The notes under the pieces are model-generated. The model did not search any database, was not told the origin of the DNA, and was given only the letters and a program-made list of their open reading frames with translations. From Scolanthus callimorphus (taxonomy: Eukaryota > Cnidaria > Anthozoa > Actiniaria > Edwardsiidae): a stretch of 64,000 bases of DNA. A program made the position numbers and the translations under genes. The stretch's first letter is position 1; each line of letters begins with the position of its first letter. This document shows, piece by piece, positions 12,701-24,700 of the stretch. The stretch is taken from positions 12,453,831 through 12,517,830 of the forward strand of contig CM066914.1 in assembly GCA_033964015.1 (NCBI GenBank), in the 5' to 3' direction.

Positions 12701-15700
12701 CACCACTCCCTACCACCCACCCAAGACCTTCACCATGCCTGTCCTTGGTAATGCGGTGTTCAATGGCGAGCTGATGACTGCCAGTAGTATGTTTGGCTGC
12801 TTCCTTACTATGTCACCAGAGTACAATGCTAACACCGATATCCCTGACAACCTCAAGGTATGAAATGTGCTCTATCACCGGTATTCCTTGTCCACATGTG
12901 TTTAAATCTGGAAAGGCGGAACACTACCTTAATATCCTCACCTATAGAGCATGATTCGCACGATTTGTAGGGAGTTTATTGTGTTAATTACAATGTATTC
13001 CCAGGCCCTGATGAGACCCGTAGCCATGCTGGTCCCCGATCTCCTGCCTGTCATGGAGGTATGGATGTTGTGCTGTGGGTTCACCGAGGCTAAAACACTC
13101 GCCAAGAAGATCAACACGTTCTTCAAACTCATCAGCGATCAGGTAACTCGGATGCCCTGGACATCCTGCAAATCAGTCGCACCCAAGACTTGGTTCCCCT
13201 TCCCCTTCCCCTTCCCCTTCCCCTTCCCCTTCCCCTTCCCCTTCCCCTTCCCCTTCCCCTTCCCCTTCCCCTTCCCCTTCCCCTTCCCCTTCCCCTTCCC
13301 CTTCCCCTTCCCCTTCCCCTTCCCCTTCCCCTTCCCTTCCCCTTCCCCTTCCCCTTCTTCCACTTAACGTCGTCCATTGTTTCTTTTGAAATCGACTTAC
13401 GTTAAGATGCTCAATTAATTTTAAAAGGTCGGTTCGATCAGGGACACATGTAGCGCGTAACATTTGTGTCCTCCATGTTTCCTCGAGTGCCTAAACTAGG
13501 ACACATGTAGCGCGTAACATTTGTGTCCTGCTTGTTTCCTCGAGTGGCTAAACTAGGACACATGTAGCGCGTAACATTTGTGTCCTGCATGTTTCCTCGA
13601 GTGGCTAAAGTAGGAAACGCGTGTGGTGTCTCGGAAACATTTCCGGCTACAATGCTGCGCGCCACATGTGTCCTAGTTTAGCCAGGGCTTTAGAAATCAC
13701 AATCTGGTAAAACGTATGCACTGCAGTCAAGTTCGTTCTCGCCAAGCCTCTGCAAAGCTCAGAGCAATGCTGCAGTTTTAAAACTATAGTCAGAAAAAAC
13801 GTATCATGTCTCTTCCACAGGTATCCTCTCAACCTCAGTATGACTTTGGCCTCCGGGCGATACGGCTAGTTATTGAACTAGCCGGCGCGCGGTTAAGGAA
13901 GGAGCTGAGGAAAAGAACTACCGCTATGGACTCGGTCAAAGAGGAGGACTTACACTGTAGGTTTACATTTACTTTGAGGCCACGTCCACTTCGTGGAATA
14001 CGAATAATTTGAGCCAAAAATACGATGTTGAGGAATAGACCCTTATCACGTTAATATGGATTAATAATATGTTATAGTTATCAGGAAACGAAGTCCATAA
14101 ATTAAATCAGTACATCCGTATTAGAAAAGCTGCAAAGTTTGGGAAGAATTACTCGAAAACTGGCTGCGATATGAATTTTTAAAGATTAGCATTCTGGCCT
14201 ATTTTTTTACAAAGAAATGTATGGGGGAAAAACGTCAAAACGAGGCTCGTAGCGCATCGATGCGCTACCACCATACATTTTACTGTAAAAATCATCAATT
14301 TAGAAAAATCATATCTCGGTCAGTATGCAACCAAACTTTGCATTTTTACTAATACGGATGTGCTGAATTGAATACTGGACGTTGTTTCCCGATAACTATA
14401 AGATATCATTAAGCCGTATTAGCGTGATAAGGGTCTATGGCTTTGATACCTGTCGCTTGGTAAAATAAGCACTCTTGTGCTGATACGATTCTGATGGCAC
14501 CTTTTTCTTATTTTACTTCAGCTACCACAAGCAGCCCATTCATGGAGAATTTTGAGCGACGCCAGGCGGAGGAGAATTCCGTGGTGCATGGCCTGTTTAA
14601 TTATTTCGCCAACAGACTCCTCACAAGTGATCGCGAAGTGTTTTCCAGGACTGTGGACTCCGTGTTCGTCCATAGCGTGCTTATGTCGGTTGCGAGTGAG
14701 GGGGACCCGGTGTTAGCGGAGGAGATCAAGGAATATTTACAATCGAATGGGCTGCAAGTCAGACCTGACCTCATCAATAAGGTAAGTTGGCTGATAGAGT
14801 CAAAGTCTACTATATTTGTATCTATTGTAGCTCTGTATTCTTCTGTCGTGCCAATACGTAGTCTAGCACAAGCTCCTAACCCCCTATCGGAGCTGGCAGA
14901 CTCGCACCCAGTCGCGAACGCAAGGGGTTGTGGTAAGGATTTGATAGGCGCGCAAAGGATTGTGGGAGGATGAACCGCCATTCCCACAGGTCTTTGCGCG
15001 CCTGCAAAGTACCGCAATACCGGTAACAATCTAGTCACGCAGAAACGCACTAACAAGAAGAAACACAAGTAACGACTTCGTACAAGTCGTGGGAGCTGGC
15101 GAAAGGCCTGGAAAAAGCTGTGCTGGATCCTCGAGTATGAACAGAATAACTCCTTTAGAACGATGAGAATGCAGACAAAGAATCTGCGTCAGTACCGCAA
15201 TAATCAGATTTTGGACCGAATTTTTTTCTGTTACCTTGAGGCCCAGCGCGCCGACCACCATGATACGCGAATACTGCGAGTGTCCCTAACGTCGTGCTTG
15301 TTTTCTCCTAGGCGCTACAGTTGTATAAAGGTCTTCAGTCCAACAGGAATATCGTCCTCTTGGGCGGGGCAGGGTCCGGTAAAAGCACCCTCCGGGAGTC
15401 ACTTTCCTCGGCCATCAACAGCCTGCATAATCTGCTATCTCCAAATACACCACGCGTGAGAAGAACTCTGGAGAAACGAACTAGCGCCTTGTCCCAGTCC
15501 CCCAGAACCGCGGCCAGTAAACCACAGGACGCTTGCAAATGGCCACGCCTGGAAGTGAAGGTGGTCTACCCCAAGGCGTTTACTCAACAAGAGGTGATTA
15601 AATTCTTATTAAATTGGATATATGAAGTGTATAAGAATGCAATATAAGAGCAGCGACCCTGTTGCTTCATTTACCATACTAAGCCTTTATCATTTTGTCC

Positions 15701-18700
15701 AGTTATTTGGTTGCCGTGAAGAGGAGTCTAAACTCTGGCACGATGGCCTGATATCCAAGTATTTCCGCGATTCCATCGTGACTAACACCACCATGAGTGA
15801 GTTACTAGTCTCACAGACGGATGAGACCCAGCGCACTCTTCGCGGGATGGGCGGGGCTGGACAGGTGGACAAGTGGCTCGTGTTTGACGGGCCCATGGAT
15901 CAGCTGTGGGTAGAAAACATGTCTACTGTGTTGGACAGTACGAGGGCGCTTTGTCTGGGCAATGGGGAATCTGTCGCTAATCCACGTGAGTAGACTATTG
16001 CACGTTGAGGAGGGGGGTTGGCATGTCTACTGTGTTAGGTAGCATCTGTTTCACGTTGTCTTCGCCATCGTTACAGCCATATTCTTATCATCGCCCATTC
16101 TTGTCATCATCACCCTCGTCATCTCATCATCATCATCATGTTGTTGATAATTATCACCCATCATCGCCATTATAATCACCAATATGCTCCCCTTATCTTT
16201 ATGTCATTATTGTCTTTGACAGAGAACCTCTCGATACTTTTCGAGACCAGCAACCTCTCTAATGCAGCCCCATCTGTCGTGACACGATGTGCTCTTATTC
16301 ATTGTCCGGACAACCTGGTCGGATGGAAGTCCATATTTCGGACATGGATCAAGTCTGCGCACTCAACCTGGGACATATCGAACCGCGGGTCAGTGAAGTC
16401 TTAGTTCTTTTAATCACGCTTTGCAAATCAATTTCACCGCTATTTTTTTTTTCTGCATGTTGTAGGCTCGGAATCATTTCTTGCTTGATGGATCACATAG
16501 TCGACCGAACGCTCGACTTCTTACAGACTAACTGCCGCACCTCACTCACTGCCGACTATGGCGCCGCCTCTCCCCTACCCCTCCCCTCTCGGGGAATTCA
16601 CGAGGTACAGACGCTCATCCGCTACTTGTCCGCCATCTTTGATCGGCACATCCGCCGTGACGATGAGGATCACCACGTTCATTTCATCAGTCAGAAGGGT
16701 AGAGTCTCTGCGACAGGGTCTATTAGCAGCCGACAGAGCTCTGGGATTGCCGCGAGTGATACCGGCAAGGTCATCGCTACCTTTGCTTTCTCCTTCATCT
16801 GGGCGTTCGGCGGACATCTGCACCACAGGTATCTATGTTTGTCCTAGGGTCAATTCCCGACTTGGAAGAGAGCATTTTCTGTCTGTTTAGTCATGTTTTA
16901 GCATGTGGCTCGAATTTTATTTTTATGCTTCTAGGTACACGGATGCTTTTGATGCGCATGCGCGCGAGCTGCTCGCCTCAGGCCCCTACCCGATAACCGT
17001 ACCCGCAGGAGGTCTGGTGTACGACTTCTCGTTAGACTTCATCAAAGGAACCCTTGTGAAGTGGGAGGAAAGGGCGGGGGCTCAAGTCAAGACTTTAGCT
17101 ACTTCCTACACAATAGTCCCAGAGGTGAGAGCCTTATGAAGTCTTTCCTCCCAAGATCTCGGTCAAGATCTCGGTCGAGATCTCAGACAAGGAATCTTGC
17201 CGTAAAGCGAAATTGTTTGTATCGCGCGTCGAAGGGAGTGTGAGATTATTGGTTTTTCGCACCGTATTTCCTCTCGTATCTTTACATCGGTGAACTAAGC
17301 CTCCGCGTCACCATTCACTTTACTGAAATAAAACGATGTAAAAAAAAACTGGTGACAAGACCCTTTCGGCTCCAAGAGCCAACAGAATTTTGATAAAGAT
17401 GCATTTATTGTAGCGAATACCGTAAATATTTGTTTTTGTGTTCGTGTGTAGTACGAACGCTACTTGTTTCTTCTGGACCTGATGATATCTGATCGATACC
17501 CGGTGCTGCTGGTTGGTGAGTCAGGTAGTGGAAAGTCTGCCCTCATACAGGTAAAGGAAACTTTGCGGATGATTTGGTAATTAGTCTGACATTATATTCT
17601 CATTTATCACCGACAAATTATGACCTATCATACCCAGCTCCGCTTTGGAATTTGTGTTTGTTTTCCTGTTTGTTTGTTTATTTCTTGCTTCTTTTCTCTA
17701 GCAGAAATCTTAAATATATTACTGTATCTTGATTTCCAAAAATTATTTTCTCAGAATCTAGTGAGCCCACGGTACTGGTACAGTCGCATTTTCATGTCAG
17801 CGGGCCTCACCTCCAAACGCTTCCAAGAAACCATGGAAGCCAAGCTGATGCAGATGAAACAGCGTGAGCATGCGCAGTTAAATGCTCAACAGAATGTGTC
17901 AGAAAGTCCCACTCGCGGGTTGCCAGGCGTCAAGGCAAGACCGCAGCTGTTTTTCCTGGACGACCTCCACTATGCGTCCTCGGATAGCACTGGGGCCCAG
18001 CCTCCGCTTGAGCTTCTTAGACAGCTACTGTCGCATGGTAAGACATCTGCCTTTTAAAGAAATGATAACCTTTTCTTCACTTTATTACTTCAAAATTCTG
18101 CGAGCCTTGAAGCAACCGTAAAACCCTGTTTTAGCTGCTTCTTTCGATCGCACAACTAACACTAACAACCAGAAACACCACTCAGAGGTTTTAAAAAAGC
18201 TACCGGGTTACTTAGATGTTTGATTCAGAGAACGCTTTGAAAACAATCAATTAGTCGCAGAGTTCCAGAATTATGAGAACTGCACTAAGCATTTGTTATG
18301 GTAAATATTGTGTAACTTCACCTAAAAGAACTTCTTTGTGCTGTTTTGGGGACCGGATGGACAGACAAGGGTCCGCGTTGAAGCGTCGCGATTCGGAAGT
18401 GAACTTGTTTGTATTTGCTCAAAACAATTTGACTGGATAGAGCGATTTTCACATGACTGTGATTGATACTAATCTAATCGCACTAATCGCAAAGTGATTA
18501 CACCAATTCTGAATAAAACGTATAGGAGTGATTACAAATTAATTGCGAATTACTCACGACAGTCATCGCTTGTTAACTACCAATCAGTGACGCCTTGCAG
18601 GTAAACGAGCGTTCCACAAAAAATACTTTTGCCTTTGTTGTCAGGATCACTTTACGACAAGGAGCGGCACCACTACTCCGCTGTCCAGAATGTGCAGTTC

Positions 18701-21700
18701 TTGGCTACCGCCGCCCCTCCTGCGAGCCCAAGCACCGGAGGAGGGGTAGCCAGCTACCCCATGAGCCCCCGTCTGACCCGCCTGATGACCGTGCTGACTT
18801 TCCTACCGGTCTCTAAGGAGACGCTACAGACCATCTACTCAGGCGTGCTACGTGCGTGGCTGGAGGAGTTCCCTGCGTACTCTCTTACGCACCATTCGGT
18901 ACTCGCCAAGGTAGGTCTTTGTCTCTACTTGAATTTGATGAAGTGTGTGTTAACATTATATAATATCGCACAAGAATGACGCTGGAACAGCGAAAGCTGA
19001 ATGGGGTCAAGAGGTCAATGGGTGTGTCCCCAAAGCCATTCATTCATAACCATCCAGTCACATAGTTCCTATCAATTGTTGGGCGATCGCCCCAATGGAT
19101 GCGCCCCCAGTTGCGTACCAGGTATTCGGGTCGCTTGAGCTGAAAGAACGGAATTTTTCAGTACAATTTATGTAAATCGATATATTGTAAATGGTGTAAG
19201 ATTGTGGCCTCAAACGCCCACACATATCATTGCAAATTGCAGAATTAATGTAATAGATGAGCAAAGAACACCCTGTGAAATAACCCTTCTGTCCAATGTA
19301 ACAGATGTGCAAGTACCACCCGCTTTGGGTGCTCATACGTTCTGTCCAATGTAACAGATGTGCAAGTACCACCCGCTTTGGGTGCTCACACTTTCTTTCG
19401 TTTCCCCTCTAGGCCATGGCAGGTGCTGCAGTAGCCGTCTATTATCGCATCCGTGAGGAGCTGCGCCCCACCCCGTGCCATCCACACTTCATATTCACTC
19501 AACACGAGCTGGCGAGGATTGTACAAAGCATGACGCTCTTTAGCACACGTGCACGTGCGCGACCACGCCCTCGTGCGAGGAGGAAGGTTGGGGACGAGGT
19601 TGGGGACGAGGAGCGGGGAGAGGAGCAGGTGCCGGCGGCGAGCAAGAGCTATGGGGATGTGACGGCTTATGGGAGGGGAGAAAGAGCCAAGGATCCCAAG
19701 AAAGGGAAGAGGTAACTTGATATGAAGTGATAGGCAGCGCTAATGATTCTAAGAAAGGGAAGAGGTAACTTGATATGAAGTGATAGGCAGCGCTAATGAG
19801 CAAGAGCTATGGGGATGTGACGGCTTATGGGAGGGGAGAAAGAGCCAAGGATCCCAAGAAAGGGAAGAGGTAACTTGATACGGAGTGATAGGCAGCGCTA
19901 ATGAGCAAGAGCTATGGGGATGTGACGGCTTATGGGAGGGGAGAAAGAGCCAAGGATCCCAAGAAAGGGAAGAGGTAACTTGATATGTAGTGATAGGCAG
20001 CGCTAATGAGCAAGAGCTATGGGATGTGACGGCTTATGGGAGGGGAGAAAGAGCCAAGGATCCCAAGAAAGGGAAGAGGTAACTTGATACGGAGTGATAG
20101 GCAGCGCTAATGAGCAAGAGCTATGGGGATGTGACGGCTTATGGGAGGGGAGAAAGAGCCAAGGATCCCAAGAAAGGGAAGAGGTAACTTGATATGAAGT
20201 GATAGGCAGCGCTAATGAGCAAGAGCTATGGGGATGTGACGGCTTATGGGAGGGGAGAAAGAGCCAAGGATCCCAAGAAAGGGAAGAGGTAACTTGATAC
20301 GGAGTGATAGGCAGTGCTAATGAGCAAGAGCTATGGGGATGTGACGGCTTATGGGAGGGGAGAAAGAGCCAAGGATCCCAAGAAAGGGAAGAGGTAACTT
20401 GATACGGAGTGATAGGCAGCGCTAATGATTCTAAGAAAGGGAAGAGGTAACTTGATATGTAGTGATAGGCAGCGCTAATGAGCAAGAGCTATGGGGATGT
20501 GACGGCTTATGGGAGGGGAGAAAGAGCCAAGGATCCCAAGAAAGGGAAGAGGTAACTTGATATGAAGTGATAGGCAGCGCTAATGATTCTAAGAAAGGGA
20601 AGAGGTAACTTGATATGAAGTGATAGGCAGCGCTAATGATTCTAAGAAAGGGAAGAGGTAACTTGATATGAAGTGATAGGCAGCGCTAATGAGCAAGAGC
20701 TATGGGGATGTGACGGCTTATGGGAGGGGAGAAAGAGCCAAGGATCCCAAGAAAGGGAAGAGGTAACTTGATATGAAGTGATAGGCAGCGCTAATGATTC
20801 TAAGAAAGGGAAGAGGTAACTTGATATGAAGTGATAGGCAGCGCTAATGATTCTAAGAAAGGGAAGAGGTAACTTGATATGTAGTGATAGGCAGCGCTAA
20901 TGAGCAAGAGCTATGGGGATGTGACGGCTTATGGGAGGGGAGAAAGAGCCAAGGATCCCAAGAAAGGGAAGAGGTAACTTGATATGAAGTGATAGGCAGC
21001 GCTAATGATTCTAAGAAAGGGAAGAGGTAACTTGATATGAAGTGATAGGCAGCGCTAATGATTCTAAGAAAGGGAAGAGGTAACTTGATATGTAGTGATA
21101 GGCAGCGCTAATGAGCAAGAGCTATGGGGATGTGACGGCTTATGGGAGGGGAGAAAGAGCCAAGGATCCCAAGAAAGGGAAGAGGTAACTTGATATGAAG
21201 TGATAGGCAGCGCTAATGAGCAAGAGCTATGGGGATGTGACGGCTTATGGGAGGGGAGAAAGAGCCAAGGATCCAAGAAAGGGAAGAGGTAACTTGATAT
21301 GAAGTGATAGGCAGCGCTAATGAGCAAGAGCTATGGGGATGTGACGGCTTATGGGAGGGGAGAAAGAGCCAAGGATCCCAAGAAAGGGAAGAGGTAACTT
21401 GATATGAAGTGATAGGCAGCGCTAATGAGCAAGAGCTATGGGGATGTGACGGCTTATGGGAGGGGAGAAAGAGCCAAGGATCCCAAGAAAGGGAAGAGGT
21501 AACTTGATACGGAGTGATAGGCAGCGCTAATGAGCAAGAGCTATGGGGATGTGACGGCTTATGGGAGGGGAGAAAGAGCCAAGGATCCCAAGAAAGGGAA
21601 GAGGTAACTTGATATGTAGTGATAGGCAGCGCTAATGAGCAAGAGCTATGGGGATGTGACGGCTTATGGGAGGGGAGAAAGAGCCAAGGATCCCAAGAAA

Positions 21701-24700
21701 GGGAAGAGGTAACTTGATACGGAGTGATAGGCAGCGCTAATGAGCAAGAGCTATGGGGATGTGACGGCTTATGGGAGGGGAGAAAGAGCCAAGGATCCCA
21801 AGAAAGGGAAGAGGTAACTTGATACGGAGTGATAGGCAGCGCTAATGAGCAAGAGCTATGGGGATGTGACGGCTTATGGGAGGGGAGAAAGAGCCAAGGA
21901 TCCCAAGAAAGGGAAGAGGTAACTTGATACGGAGTGATAGGCAGCGCTAATGAGCAAGAGCTATGGGATGTGACGGCTTATGGGAGGGGAGAAAGAGCCA
22001 AGGATCCCAAGAAAGGGAAGAGGTAACTTGATACGGAGTGATAGGCAGCGCTAATGAGCAGAGCTATGGGGATGTGACGGCTTATGGGAGGGGAGAAAGA
22101 GCCAAGGATCCCAAGAAAGGGAAGAGGTAACTTGATATGAAGTGATAGGCAGCGCTAATGATTCTAAGAAAGGGAAGAGGTAACTTCATATGTAATGATT
22201 GAGAAAGAGCCAAGGATCCCAAGAAATGGAAGAGGTAACTTGATACGGAGTGATAGACAGTGCTAATGATTCTAAGAAAGGGAGAGGTAACTTCATATGT
22301 AGTGATTGAGACAGTGCCAAGGATCCCAAGAAATGGAAGAGGTAACTTGATACGGAGTGATAGACAGTGCTTCTCAAGTAGCAATTTGGCGCGTTCAAGT
22401 TCTTCTCTTTATACTAATTCAATACATCCCAAAATTTGCATATGACAGTTTATATATATATAAAAAAAAAACGTGCGTCGTCGCGCTGTCATTGTAACGC
22501 ACAACATCCTATTTTCTAACACCGTCAGCAATGCGAGAAGCTTCGTTTGCAGTCGTCTCGTTAGCATCATGTCACACACGTGATTGTTGTCGGACATTCC
22601 ACGCTCTGATAATTTTTCATCTGGAATGGCCTGTGAAATGTTTTGAGATCTTGCGGTAATTGTTTGTTCTTGTTTGTTTTCTCAGTTTCATCACTTTATC
22701 TATGTTTCTGAGCATCTCAAAGTCCAATCATATATTAAGAGCAAGACGTTTCATTTGGCTAATTATATATATTTTTCTCTTCAGCTGGCCAGCACTTCCC
22801 GAACACCTGAACACAAGCCTCCGCCACACCAGCTGTCATCTCGCCTCTTATCCGGCCTCTTCTAAGACTTTGGTGCCACGAACACACGCGAGTGTATGCT
22901 GACAGACTCTTAGACGAGTCACAGCGTTTCTGGTTTGCGTCGCTTCTGCACGAGCAGGTTCAAGAGTTCTTTTGTAAAGGCAATGAAGGTCTCGACGAGG
23001 TAGAGCCACCGGACAAATTTCCAGAAATGGAGCAAGTTTTGGAAGGTACGATAGTGTACTCTGAATCTGTTTTATGGTTGGTGGACCGAGGGATGTAACA
23101 AAAAACGATCTCAAACGATTCATTTGACAGATATAGCTGAAGGGCCACTAGGCATTGCACCTGGTATGAATGCACCTCCCCCCACTGCGGAGAGGACTCA
23201 CTCCTCTTCTGATTCGCTGCCGGACGCTGCATCTGAGCCCGCAGACGCATCGTCCGAGCCTTCGGAAACTCCCTCGGAGCAAGCGCAGTATGCCCCGGAC
23301 GCCTTGGTGGAGGATTCAGGGGAAGAGAACGAGTCCGATCACGAGAAGGATGGTGGGGCGCCTGTGGATAAACAAGGTGAGCAATTAGAATCAAATACGA
23401 AAACTTACAGCAGGTTGTTTGCTCGTATGTTATCACCGGTTAGTTCTCAAAAGTAAAACAAATCTTTCAGGAAAAGTTTGGAAACAAGTTATTGATTGAC
23501 TAAGGCGTGAAACACTACGGTATTTGGATATCTCACGAGAAACAGCACCTAACGCGATGGTATAATATGCAAATTGCACATATATCAAATACACCAACGC
23601 CTAAAACCCGCCGTACAAAGTAACAATCAATGCAGTAGAGATGTCTTTGTTTTAATGTCAAGACCTGTTGGGCTCGATTTTAGCGGTTGCCGACGAGGCA
23701 GCTTTGGATGACGAGGAACGCCGGAGTCTTGCCGAGGAAGGCGAGGCCCAACAGAGCAGCGCGCCCCCGAGCCGCGACGACATGGGACCTACTCACCCTG
23801 AAGGCGACACGCAACCTACTCAGCCTGTAGGCGACACGCAACCTACTCAGCCTGAAGGCGACACGGAACCTACTCAGCCTGTAGGCGACATGCTACCTAC
23901 TCAGCCTGAAGGCGACATGGAAGCTACTCAGCCTGAAGGCGACACGGAAGCTACTGAGCCTGAAAGCGCTACTCTACCGCGCACCAAGGTACGGAAGGTC
24001 AAACTTCGTAAAACAGTAAGAGGCAATAGGCACTGGACCAATCTAACTAGAATGGGACGCGCGCTCTCCGTGTAGCACAAGCGAGGGAAATACGAGACAC
24101 ACAATCTCACAACTTGTCGCACATCATTGCTGCGTTGCACGTTTTTGATCGATTTTCGCGAGGCTCAGCGACATATTCAGCATGTTCAGCTTCCAGTTAG
24201 AGATCTCTCAGAGAAAAATCGATAGCTATGGAATGAAGGTTTTTTGGCTACACATTTACAGGTGACGTTCGACGACATCAAGCGCACTGATGATAAAAAC
24301 TACACGGGACCGCTAATCACCACTGATCAACTTGCACTACCCGGCGAGGACTTGACGGAGATCGTCTTCTGTAAGCACTTCAACGCGTCAATGTCAGGGC
24401 GTGCTAGTGTTTCTGATAGCGCCACACGTGGCTACATGGAATGCTCTGATAGTATCCTTGAACACGGCGTGGAGAGATGCCTCGAGTCCTACAATAAACA
24501 AGCGTACGAGACGAGTGGATTCAAGACTCTACACCTCGTGGCGTTCAGAGAGGCCTTACATCACGCCGCACGGCTCAGCCGGGCTTTGGTATGCGAATGT
24601 AGCTTGTACTGTAAATGTCGTAGCGTGAATGTGTTTTTTTTTTTTCAGACATGAATATTTTGCATTGCGGGAATTTTGTGTAACTTGTAGAGCTGATAAA

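Noticed and set aside
13132..13463. Gly/Lys, Gly/Arg and Pro/Leu repeat ORFs
   Set aside because: Artefacts of the (TTCCCC)n array in all frames.
20003..20485. 160-codon minus-strand ORF with repeated [14 protein letters not shown] text
   Set aside because: It is the reverse strand of the exon-derived tandem array; openness follows from the repeat unit, with no independent coding signal.
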